Of a DNA stretch of 64,000 bases, positions 50,099 to 58,004 are shown piece by piece. The notes under the pieces are model-generated. The model saw nothing but the letters and a program-made list of their open reading frames with translations. It was not told where the DNA came from and ran no database searches. Made by a program: the position numbers and the translations under genes. The stretch is taken from NCBI RefSeq assembly GCF_009789555.1, contig NZ_CP046902.1:2682001-2746000 (forward strand), in the 5' to 3' direction. Source of the DNA: Stutzerimonas stutzeri (GTDB taxonomy: Bacteria; Pseudomonadota; Gammaproteobacteria; Pseudomonadales; Pseudomonadaceae). Position 1 is the first letter of the stretch, and every line of letters begins with the position of its first letter.

Positions 50099-50821
50099 AT
50101 GCTCGATGCGTTGGAAGTCGCTCGCCCTGATCAGGTCGACAGCGGAACCCTGTCCGAGCACGTTTTCCGGTTGATCCAGGCCGCCATCGTTAAAGGCGAG
50201 ATTGCTCCGGGTAGCAAGATTTCGGAACCCGAACTCGCACGCACCTATGGGATCAGTCGCGGGCCGCTGCGCGAGGCGATCCATCGGCTGGAGGGGCAGA
50301 AGCTGCTGGTGCGCGTGCCGCACGTAGGCGCACGGGTCGTTTCGCTCAGCCATGCGGAACTCATTGAACTCTATGAAATTCGCGAGTCGCTGGAGGGCAT
50401 GGCCTGCCGGCTGGCCGCGCAACGCATGAGCGAGAGCGAGATCGATGAGCTGCGTCGCGTGCTGGAGACCCATGAGCGAGACGAGGCCTTCAGGGCTGGC
50501 GTGGGCTATTACCAGCAGGAAGGCGACTTCGACTTTCACTATCGGATCATTCAGGGCAGCGGCAATCGCACGCTGACCCAGATGCTCTGCGGCGAGCTGT
50601 ATCAGCTCGTGAGGATGTATCGCATCCAGTTTTCCGCGACCCCGAACCGTCCCCATCAGGCGTTTGCTGAACATCATCGGATTCTTGACGCCATCGCCGA
50701 CCGGGACGGGGAATTGGCCGAGTTGTTGATGCGCCGGCATATCGGCGCGTCCAAGCGCAATATCGAGCGCCACTACCAGGCGGCTCAACAACAGACACCA
50801 CAACCAAGAGGTGAGGCATGA
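50099..50821 (+). CDS. prpR: GntR-family regulator of propionate catabolism
   Basis: This 240-residue regulator has an N-terminal GntR winged helix (about residues 18-80, including ISRGPLREAIHRLEGQKLL) and a C-terminal FCD effector domain with metal-binding His residues (FDFHYRI and HHRILDA). ATG 50099 has GAGGTG 8 nt upstream; a GTG at 50069 is less likely. It overlaps prpB by 4 nt and is therefore co-transcribed with the genes it probably controls. It is unlike the sigma-54 dependent PrpR of enterics; the name only denotes its role. Confidence 0.87.
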   Translation: MLDALEVARPDQVDSGTLSEHVFRLIQAAIVKGEIAPGSKISEPELARTYGISRGPLREAIHRLEGQKLLVRVPHVGARVVSLSHAELIELYEIRESLEGMACRLAAQRMSESEIDELRRVLETHERDEAFRAGVGYYQQEGDFDFHYRIIQGSGNRTLTQMLCGELYQLVRMYRIQFSATPNRPHQAFAEHHRILDAIADRDGELAELLMRRHIGASKRNIERHYQAAQQQTPQPRGEA

Positions 50822-51705
50822 CACTTCCTACTCCCGGCCAGCGTTTCCGCGATGCGGTGGCCAGTGAACACCCGCTGCAGGTGGTTGGCGCAATCAATGC
50901 CAATCACGCGCTGCTGGCCAAACGGGCCGGTTTCAAGGCGATCTACCTGTCGGGTGGCGGTGTTGCGGCCGGCTCGCTTGGTCTGCCCGATCTGGGCATC
51001 AGCGGGCTGGATGACGTGCTGACCGATGTACGCCGGATCACAGATGTCTGCGATCTGCCGTTGCTGGTCGATGTGGATACCGGTTTCGGCTCCTCGGCGT
51101 TCAACGTGGCGCGTACCGTCAAGTCGATGATCAAGTTCGGCGCCGCGGCGATTCACATCGAGGACCAGGTGGGCGCCAAGCGTTGCGGCCATCGTCCGAA
51201 CAAGGAAATCGTCTCGCAGCAGGAAATGGTCGACCGGATCAAGGCGGCGGTCGATGCGCGTACCGACGACAGCTTCGTGATCATGGCGCGTACCGACGCG
51301 CTGGCGGTCGAGGGGCTCGAGTCTGCTCTGGAGCGTGCACAGGCCTGCGTCGACGCGGGTGCGGATATGGTCTTCCCGGAAGCGATCACCGAGCTGTCGA
51401 TGTACAAGCTGTTCGCCGAAAAGGTTGGTGCGCCGATCCTTGCCAACATCACCGAGTTCGGCTCGACACCGCTGTACACCACGGACGAATTGGCCAGTGC
51501 CGACGTTTCACTGGTGCTTTATCCGCTGTCCGCGTTCCGTGCGATGAACAAGGCGGCCGAGAACGTCTACACCGCGATTCGCCGCGACGGGACGCAGAAG
51601 AATGTCGTCGACACCATGCAGACCCGCATGGAGCTGTACGAGCGCATCAACTATCACGCGTTCGAGCAAAGCCTCGACGCGCTTTTCGCGCAGAAGAAGG
51701 GCTGA
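50818..51705 (+). CDS. prpB: 2-methylisocitrate lyase
   Basis: PrpB splits 2-methylisocitrate into pyruvate and succinate in the last step of the methylcitrate cycle. The 295-residue protein has the isocitrate-lyase-superfamily signature KRCGHR with catalytic Cys123. The Mg-binding acidic residues lie in VDVDTGFG and HIEDQ. The start overlaps prpR by 4 nt (ATGA). The length and N-terminus (GQRFRDAV) agree with known PrpB proteins. Confidence 0.96.
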   Translation: MTLPTPGQRFRDAVASEHPLQVVGAINANHALLAKRAGFKAIYLSGGGVAAGSLGLPDLGISGLDDVLTDVRRITDVCDLPLLVDVDTGFGSSAFNVARTVKSMIKFGAAAIHIEDQVGAKRCGHRPNKEIVSQQEMVDRIKAAVDARTDDSFVIMARTDALAVEGLESALERAQACVDAGADMVFPEAITELSMYKLFAEKVGAPILANITEFGSTPLYTTDELASADVSLVLYPLSAFRAMNKAAENVYTAIRRDGTQKNVVDTMQTRMELYERINYHAFEQSLDALFAQKKG

Positions 51706-51713
51706 GGTAAGCG

Positions 51714-51733
51714 GGCGATCCACGGCGATCGCC
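51714..51733 (+). repeat. Intercistronic hairpin prpB-prpC
   Basis: GGCGATC (51714-51720) and GATCGCC (51727-51733) form a perfect 7-bp stem with a 6-nt loop, 8 nt after the prpB stop and about 58 nt before prpC. It has no T run. Confidence 0.5.
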
Positions 51734-51790
51734 AGTCTGATGAATGAGCAGATTTGCAGTATCCAGAATAAATTCAATAAGGAGAAAGCA

Positions 51791-52918
51791 ATGGCTGAAG
51801 CAAAAGTATTGAGTGGCGCTGGCTTGCGTGGCCAGGTCGCCGGGCAGACCGCGCTGTGCACGGTCGGCAAGACCGGTGCGGGCTTGACCTACCGGGGTTA
51901 CGACGTACGCGATCTGGCGGCGCAGGCGGAATTCGAAGAGGTCGCCTATCTGCTGTTCTATGGTGAACTGCCGACGGCGCAGCAGCTTGCCGAATACAAG
52001 GCGCGTCTGAAAACCATGCGCGACCTTCCGACGGCGCTGAAAGAAGTGCTGGAGCGGATTCCGGCTGACGCGCATCCCATGGATGTCATGCGTACCGGGG
52101 CGTCCGTCCTGGGCACGCTCGAACCGGAACGCTCGTTCGAGCAGCAGCGCGACGTGGCCGAGCGACTGATGGCCGCCTTCCCGGCCATGATGTGCTACTG
52201 GTATCGCTTCACCCATGATCAGCAACGGATCGAGTGCAGCAGCGATGAAGACACGCTGGGCGGTCATTTCCTGGCCCTGCTGCACGGCAAGAAGCCGAGC
52301 GAGCTGCACGTCAAGGTGATGAACGTCTCGCTGATTCTCTATGCCGAACACGAGTTCAACGCCTCGACCTTCACCTCGCGCGTCTGCGCATCGACCTTGT
52401 CGGACATGTACTCCTGCGTTACCGGCGCCATCGGCTCGCTGCGCGGTCCGCTGCATGGCGGCGCCAACGAGGCGGCGATGGACATGATCGAGCAGTGGCA
52501 GTCGCCGGACGAGGCGGTGCAGGGCATCCTTGGCATGCTCGAACGCAAGGACAAGATCATGGGCTTCGGTCACGCGATCTATAAAGAGTCCGATCCGCGC
52601 AACGAGGTCATCAAGGTCTGGGCGAAAAAGCTGGCCGATGAAGTGGGCGATACCGTGCTGTTCCCGGTGTCGGTCGCCGTCGACGAGACGATGTGGGCAC
52701 AGAAGAAACTCTTCCCCAACGCCGACTTCTACCATGCTTCGGCTTATCACTTCATGGGCATCCCGACCAAGCTGTTCACGCCGATCTTCGTCTGCTCTCG
52801 CGTCACCGGCTGGGCTTCCCACGTCATCGAACAACGGGCCAACAATCGCATCATCCGGCCAAGTGCCGAGTATGTCGGTCCGGAACAACGCAAGGTCGTT
52901 CCGATCGCTGAGCGCTGA
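51791..52918 (+). CDS. prpC: 2-methylcitrate synthase
   Basis: PrpC condenses propionyl-CoA with oxaloacetate. The 375-residue protein belongs to the citrate synthase fold; the short length and the N-terminus (GLRGQVAGQTALCTVGKTGAGL) are typical of the methylcitrate branch. Catalytic His and Asp residues occur in GPLHGGANE, GFGHAIYK and the FHxAS-like DFYHASAYH region. GGAG at 51781-51784 precedes ATG 51791. It is the second enzyme gene of the operon. Confidence 0.96.
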   Translation: MAEAKVLSGAGLRGQVAGQTALCTVGKTGAGLTYRGYDVRDLAAQAEFEEVAYLLFYGELPTAQQLAEYKARLKTMRDLPTALKEVLERIPADAHPMDVMRTGASVLGTLEPERSFEQQRDVAERLMAAFPAMMCYWYRFTHDQQRIECSSDEDTLGGHFLALLHGKKPSELHVKVMNVSLILYAEHEFNASTFTSRVCASTLSDMYSCVTGAIGSLRGPLHGGANEAAMDMIEQWQSPDEAVQGILGMLERKDKIMGFGHAIYKESDPRNEVIKVWAKKLADEVGDTVLFPVSVAVDETMWAQKKLFPNADFYHASAYHFMGIPTKLFTPIFVCSRVTGWASHVIEQRANNRIIRPSAEYVGPEQRKVVPIAER

Positions 52919-52925
52919 TCGAAAA

Positions 52926-52951
52926 GGGGAGCGCGCGCTGGCGTTCTCCCC
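52926..52951 (+). repeat. Intercistronic hairpin prpC-acnD
   Basis: GGGGAG (52926-52931) pairs with CTCCCC (52946-52951). CGC (52932-52934) pairs with GCG (52941-52943) across a 2-nt bulge. It lies 7 nt after the prpC stop and has no T run. Confidence 0.5.
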
Positions 52952-52994
52952 GACCTGCTTCTGCGAACATTTTCACTGGATTGAGTCTTTCGGC

Positions 52995-55592
52995 ATGAAT
53001 ACAGAACATCGCAAACCGCTGCCCGGCACGCAGCTGGACTACTTCGATACCCGCGCCGCGGTCGAAGCCATCCAGCCTGGGTCCTACGACACGCTGCCCT
53101 ATACGTCGCGCGTACTGGCCGAACAGCTGGTGCGGCGTTGCGACCCGGCCACCCTGACCGACTCGCTGAAGCAGATCATAGAGCGTCGCCGCGACCTGGA
53201 CTTTCCCTGGTATCCGGCGCGCGTGGTCTGTCACGACATTCTCGGCCAGACCGCTTTGGTGGACCTGGCCGGCCTGCGCGACGCGATCGCCGAGCAGGGC
53301 GGTGATCCGGCCAAGGTCAATCCAGTGGTGCCGACCCAATTGATCGTCGACCACTCGCTGGCCGTCGAATATGCCGGCTTCGACCCTGAAGCGTTCGAAA
53401 AGAACCGTGCCGTCGAAGAGCGTCGCAACGAGGACCGTTTCCACTTCATCGAGTGGACCAAGACGGCCTTCAAGAACGTCGATGTGATTCCGGCCGGCAA
53501 CGGGATCATGCACCAGATCAACCTGGAGAAAATGTCTCCCGTCATTCAGGCCCGGGGCGGCATCGCCTTTCCGGACACCTGCGTCGGAACCGACAGCCAC
53601 ACCCCGCACGTCGATGCGCTCGGCGTGATCGCCGTGGGCGTTGGCGGCCTGGAAGCCGAGACGGTCATGCTCGGGCGCGCTTCGATGATGCGCCTGCCCG
53701 ATATCGTCGGCGTCAGGCTGACCGGCAAACGGCAGCCCGGTATCACGGCGACCGACATCGTCCTGGCGCTGACCGAGTTCCTGCGCAGGGAGCGCGTGGT
53801 CGGCGCTTATGTGGAGTTCTTCGGGGACGGCGCGGCGAGCCTGACCATCGGCGACCGCGCGACGATTTCCAACATGTGCCCGGAGTACGGCGCGACCGCT
53901 GCGATGTTCTACATCGACCAGCAAACCATCGATTACCTGAAGCTGACCGGTCGTGAACCGGAACAGGTAGCACTGGTGGAAAACTACGCAAAGACCACCG
54001 GCCTCTGGGCTGATGCGTTGGTCGACGCCGAATACGAGCGGGTACTGGAATTCGACCTGTCGAGCGTCGAGCGCACCATGGCCGGTCCGTCCAACCCGCA
54101 TCGCCGCCTGCCGACTTCGGCATTGCATGAGCGCGGAATCGCGGTGGATCTCGACAAGGCGCAAGCCGAAGAACGTGAAGGGCTGATGCCGGACGGCGCG
54201 GTGATCATCGCCGCGATTACCAGTTGCACCAACACGTCGAACCCGCGCAACGTGGTCGCCGCCGGCCTGCTGGCGAAAAAGGCCAACGCGCTGGGTTTGA
54301 TGCGCAAACCCTGGGTCAAGACGTCATTCGCACCGGGCTCCAAGGTGGCCAAGTTGTACCTGGAGGATGCTGGCCTGCTGACGGAGCTGGAAGCGCTCGG
54401 TTTCGGCATCGTTGCCTATGCCTGCACCACCTGCAACGGCATGTCGGGCGCGCTGGACCCTGCGATCCAGCAGGAAATCATCGAGCGCGACCTGTACGCC
54501 ACGGCGGTGCTGTCCGGCAACCGAAACTTCGATGGTCGTATCCATCCGTACGCCAAGCAGGCGTTCCTGGCATCGCCGCCGCTGGTGGTCGCCTATGCGA
54601 TTGCCGGAACCGTGCGTTTCGATATCGAGAAAGACGTGCTGGGCCATGATCAGGCCGGCAATCCGGTGACGCTCAAGGACCTCTGGCCGAGCGACGAAGA
54701 GATCGACCGCATCGTCGCGGCGTCGGTCAAGCCGGAGCAGTTCAAGCAGATCTACATCCCGATGTTCGATCTGGGCACAGTGGTCGAGGCCGAAAGTCCG
54801 CTGTATGACTGGCGCCCGATGTCGACCTACATTCGTCGTCCGCCGTACTGGGAAGGCGCGCTTGCAGGAGAGCGGTCGCTCAAGGGCATGCGCCCGCTGG
54901 CGGTACTGCCGGACAACATCACCACCGATCACCTGTCGCCGTCGAACGCGATCCTGCTGGACAGTGCTGCCGGTGAATACCTGGCCAAAATGGGCCTGCC
55001 GGAAGAGGACTTCAACTCTTACGCCACGCATCGCGGCGACCACCTGACGGCTCAACGCGCGACCTTCGCCAACCCGCAATTGATCAACGAGATGGCGGTG
55101 GTCGACGGGCAGGTGAAGAAGGGCTCGCTGACCCGCGTCGAGCCGGATGGCACGGTGATGCGCATGTGGGAAGCTATCGAAACCTACATGAATCGCAAGC
55201 AGCCGCTGATCATCATCGCGGGCGCCGACTACGGCCAGGGTTCGTCTCGCGACTGGGCGGCCAAGGGCGTTCGGCTGGCGGGCGTGGAAGCCATCGTCGC
55301 CGAGGGCTTCGAGCGTATCCATCGCACCAATCTGGTCGGCATGGGCGTGCTGCCGCTGGAGTTCAAGCCCGGCACGACACGCCTGACGCTGGGCATCGAC
55401 GGTAGCGAAACCTATGACGTGCTCGGCGAGCGCACGCCGCGGGCGACGCTGACGCTGGTGATCACGCGCAAGAACGGCGAGCGCATCGAGGTGCCGGTCA
55501 CCTGCCGCCTCGATACCGCGGAGGAAGTCTCGATCTACGACGCCGGTGGGGTGCTGCAACGCTTCGCCAAGGACTTCCTCAACCAGTCCTGA
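52995..55592 (+). CDS. acnD: Fe/S-dependent 2-methylcitrate dehydratase AcnD
   Basis: AcnD dehydrates 2-methylcitrate to an aconitate isomer that PrpF then isomerises; the pair replaces PrpD. The 865-residue protein is an aconitase-A-type enzyme with cluster ligands in TSCTNTSNP and CTTCNGMSG. The C-terminal swivel domain holds GADYGQGSSRDWAAKG. The start ATG 52995 (MNTEHRKPLPGTQLDYFD) follows a weak Shine-Dalgarno. The frame is open far upstream over prpC but without homology. Presence with prpF confirms the AcnD/PrpF variant of the pathway. Confidence 0.96.
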   Translation: MNTEHRKPLPGTQLDYFDTRAAVEAIQPGSYDTLPYTSRVLAEQLVRRCDPATLTDSLKQIIERRRDLDFPWYPARVVCHDILGQTALVDLAGLRDAIAEQGGDPAKVNPVVPTQLIVDHSLAVEYAGFDPEAFEKNRAVEERRNEDRFHFIEWTKTAFKNVDVIPAGNGIMHQINLEKMSPVIQARGGIAFPDTCVGTDSHTPHVDALGVIAVGVGGLEAETVMLGRASMMRLPDIVGVRLTGKRQPGITATDIVLALTEFLRRERVVGAYVEFFGDGAASLTIGDRATISNMCPEYGATAAMFYIDQQTIDYLKLTGREPEQVALVENYAKTTGLWADALVDAEYERVLEFDLSSVERTMAGPSNPHRRLPTSALHERGIAVDLDKAQAEEREGLMPDGAVIIAAITSCTNTSNPRNVVAAGLLAKKANALGLMRKPWVKTSFAPGSKVAKLYLEDAGLLTELEALGFGIVAYACTTCNGMSGALDPAIQQEIIERDLYATAVLSGNRNFDGRIHPYAKQAFLASPPLVVAYAIAGTVRFDIEKDVLGHDQAGNPVTLKDLWPSDEEIDRIVAASVKPEQFKQIYIPMFDLGTVVEAESPLYDWRPMSTYIRRPPYWEGALAGERSLKGMRPLAVLPDNITTDHLSPSNAILLDSAAGEYLAKMGLPEEDFNSYATHRGDHLTAQRATFANPQLINEMAVVDGQVKKGSLTRVEPDGTVMRMWEAIETYMNRKQPLIIIAGADYGQGSSRDWAAKGVRLAGVEAIVAEGFERIHRTNLVGMGVLPLEFKPGTTRLTLGIDGSETYDVLGERTPRATLTLVITRKNGERIEVPVTCRLDTAEEVSIYDAGGVLQRFAKDFLNQS

Positions 55593-55601
55593 AGGGGCGT
55601 C

Positions 55602-55632
55602 AGGCATCGCTGCCCAAGACGCAGCGATGCCT
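55602..55632 (+). repeat. Strong intercistronic hairpin acnD-prpF
   Basis: AGGCATCGCTGC (55602-55613) and GCAGCGATGCCT (55621-55632) form a perfect 12-bp stem with a 7-nt loop, 9 nt after the acnD stop and 61 nt before prpF. It is followed by TCCTATGA and not a T run. It may act in mRNA processing, stability or partial attenuation. Confidence 0.65.
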
Positions 55633-55693
55633 TCCTATGACTCAATCCGTGCCATGGCCAGTGGGTCATGGCTTTTTATGAGGGCAGGTTTCC

Positions 55694-56887
55694 ATGGCTC
55701 ATGCAGCGCAACTGAAAATTCCGGCCACCTACATGCGCGGTGGCACCAGCAAGGGCGTGTTTTTCCGACTGGAAGATTTGCCCGTTGAGGCGCAGGTTCC
55801 CGGCATGGCGCGGGACAAACTGTTCCTGCGCGTCATTGGCAGCCCCGACCCTTACGGCAAGCACACCGACGGTATGGGCGGCGCGACATCCAGCACCAGC
55901 AAATGCGTCATTCTGTCGAAGAGTGAGCGCCCGGAACACGACGTCGAATACCTCTATGGCCAGGTCTCGATCGACAGCGCCTTCGTCGACTGGAGTGGCA
56001 ACTGCGGCAACCTATCTACGGCGGCCGGCGCCTTTGCGCTGCATGCGGGGCTGGTCGATCCGGCGCGGGTTCCGCAGGACGGCGTCTGCAGTGTGCGCAT
56101 CTGGCAGGCCAATATCGGCAAGACCATCATTGCGCACGTGCCGGTGAGCAATGGAGACGTGCAGGAAACCGGCGATTTCGAACTGGACGGCGTGACCTTT
56201 CCATCCGCCGAAATCGTCCTGGAATTCATCGATCCGGCAGACGAAGGAGACGGTGAGGGCGGTGGCTCGATGTTCCCGACGGGGAATCTGGTCGACTCGC
56301 TCGAGGTGCCCGGCGTCGGCGTGTTGAAGGCAACCATGATCAACGCCGGCATCCCGACGATCTTCATCAACGCCGAGGAGGTCGGGCTCACCGGTAGCGA
56401 ACTGCAGGATGCGATCAACGGCAATCCGGAGACGCTGGCCATGTTCGAACTCATTCGCGCACACGGTGCGCTGCGCATGGGGCTGATCAAGACGCTTGAG
56501 GAAGCCGGCAAGCGTCAGCACACGCCCAAGGTGGCATTCGTTGCCAAGCCGCGGGATTACGTCTCGTCCAGCGGCAAGGCGATTGGCGCCTCGGACGTTG
56601 ACCTGCTGGTGCGTGCGCTCTCGATGGGCAAGCTTCACCACGCGATGATGGGCACCGCGGCGGTCGCCATCGGCACTGCCGCCTCGATTCCCGGCACCTT
56701 GGTCAATCTGGCGGCTGGTGGCGGAGATCGTTCTGAGGTGGTCTTCGGGCACCCCTCCGGTACGTTGCGAGTGGGCGCCGAGGCACGTCAGGTCGCCGGC
56801 GAATGGACGGTGCTCAAGGCCAGTATGAGCCGCAGCGCACGAATACTGATGGAAGGCTGGGTGCGTGTTCCGCGCGATGGGTTCTGA
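55694..56887 (+). CDS. prpF: 2-methylaconitate cis-trans isomerase PrpF
   Basis: PrpF isomerises the 2-methylaconitate made by AcnD so that a housekeeping aconitase can hydrate it. The 397-residue protein has the duplicated diaminopimelate-epimerase-like fold. The N-terminal signature is PATYMRGGTSKGVFF, followed by GGATSSTSKCV and the SGNCGNLSTAAGAFA region. ATG 55694 gives the usual length. It is the last gene of the operon, and a strong bidirectional terminator follows. Confidence 0.95.
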   Translation: MAHAAQLKIPATYMRGGTSKGVFFRLEDLPVEAQVPGMARDKLFLRVIGSPDPYGKHTDGMGGATSSTSKCVILSKSERPEHDVEYLYGQVSIDSAFVDWSGNCGNLSTAAGAFALHAGLVDPARVPQDGVCSVRIWQANIGKTIIAHVPVSNGDVQETGDFELDGVTFPSAEIVLEFIDPADEGDGEGGGSMFPTGNLVDSLEVPGVGVLKATMINAGIPTIFINAEEVGLTGSELQDAINGNPETLAMFELIRAHGALRMGLIKTLEEAGKRQHTPKVAFVAKPRDYVSSSGKAIGASDVDLLVRALSMGKLHHAMMGTAAVAIGTAASIPGTLVNLAAGGGDRSEVVFGHPSGTLRVGAEARQVAGEWTVLKASMSRSARILMEGWVRVPRDGF

Positions 56888-56981
56888 GGGCACGCGCCGC
56901 GTCAGCCTGCTCCCGCCTGCTTCCGCCTGCGTCTGATCGCAACGCCCGTTCATGGCGATTACGCAATCAAACGCCATGAAG

Positions 56982-57010
56982 CAAAAAGTCCGCACTAAGC
57001 GGACTTTTTG
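56982..57010. terminator. Bidirectional terminator between prpF and ppsR
   Basis: The perfect 12-bp stem CAAAAAGTCCGC / GCGGACTTTTTG has an ACTAA loop and a T run on both strands, between the convergent genes. A second small inverted repeat (CATGGCG 56951-56957 / CGCCATG 56972-56978) precedes it. Confidence 0.93.
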
Positions 57011-57029
57011 TTGTCTAGCAAAGCGGCAC

Positions 57030-57848
57030 TTATTTGAGACGGCGCTCGACGCCTTTCTCGACCAGAATCTTGGCGGATATCTCTTCCACCGAGAAATGGG
57101 TGGAGTTGATGTAGTTGATGTTCTCGCGGCGGAACAGGTTTTCCACCTCGCGAACCTCGAACTCGCACTGGGCGTAACTGGCATAGCGGCTGTTGGGTTT
57201 GCGCTCGTTACGGATGGCCGTCAGCCGGTCCGGGTCGATGGTCAGGCCGAACAGCTTGTCCCGGTGGGTTTTCAAGGCGGTGGGCAGTTGCAGGCGCTCC
57301 ATGTCGTCTTCGGTCAGCGGATAATTGGCTGCCCGGATGCCGTACTGCATCGCCATGTACAGGCAGGTGGGCGTTTTGCCGCACCTTGAGACACCGACCA
57401 GGATGAGGTCCGCCTTGTCGTAGTAGTGCGTGCGGGCGCCGTCATCGTTGTCGAGAGCGAAGTTGACCGCGTCGATTCGCTCCATGTAGTTGGCGTTATG
57501 GCCGATCGAATGGGATTTGCCGACCGAATAGGAGGAACGTGACATCAGTTCATGTTCCAGCGGAGCAAGGAAGGACGAAAAGATGTCGATCATGAAGCCA
57601 TTGGATTCAGCCAGGATGTCCCGAATTTCCTGGTTCACAAGCGTATCGAATATGATCGGGCGCGCACCGTCGCTTTCCGCCGCTTTATTGATTTGCTGTA
57701 CCATTGCCCGCGCTTTTTCGGCCGTGTCGATATACGGTCGGGTGAGCTTGGTGAAGCTGATGGTCTCGAACTGTGCCAACAGGCTCTGGCCGAGTGTCTC
57801 GGCCGTGATTCCGGTACCGTCGGATATAAAAAATGCAGTTCGTTTCAT
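57030..57848 (-). CDS. ppsR: PEP synthase regulatory protein (bifunctional kinase/phosphorylase, DUF299)
   Basis: PSRP inactivates PEP synthase by ADP-dependent phosphorylation of a threonine and reactivates it by Pi-dependent removal. The 272-residue protein begins KRTAFFISDGTGITAETLG, the DUF299 signature. The P-loop-like LVGVSRCGKTPTCLYMA lies at about residues 145-161. It diverges from its target gene ppsA across 156 nt, the standard arrangement in pseudomonads. The length is typical. Confidence 0.95.
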   Translation of the reverse strand: MKRTAFFISDGTGITAETLGQSLLAQFETISFTKLTRPYIDTAEKARAMVQQINKAAESDGARPIIFDTLVNQEIRDILAESNGFMIDIFSSFLAPLEHELMSRSSYSVGKSHSIGHNANYMERIDAVNFALDNDDGARTHYYDKADLILVGVSRCGKTPTCLYMAMQYGIRAANYPLTEDDMERLQLPTALKTHRDKLFGLTIDPDRLTAIRNERKPNSRYASYAQCEFEVREVENLFRRENINYINSTHFSVEEISAKILVEKGVERRLK

Positions 57849-57884
57849 TGCGCCTGGGACCTTAAGTCAAGAACGGTTCTCAGC

Positions 57885-57890
57885 TATAGT
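57885..57890 (+). promoter_or_regulatory. Candidate -10 box upstream of ppsA
   Basis: TATAGT at 57885-57890 is a good sigma-70 -10 hexamer in the ppsR/ppsA divergent gap. A weak -35 (TTAAGT, 57862-57867) is 17 nt upstream. The transcript would have a leader of about 107 nt before the ppsA start. Confidence 0.5.
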
Positions 57891-58004
57891 AGGCCCCTTC
57901 GCCGAGCCTCGATTGGCGGGCATTGTTACCTATTTTGCAGGGCCAGACCACCGTGCTGCGGATGAGCACGAACCGAGTTTCCAACACAACGTGGAGAGAT
58001 CACC

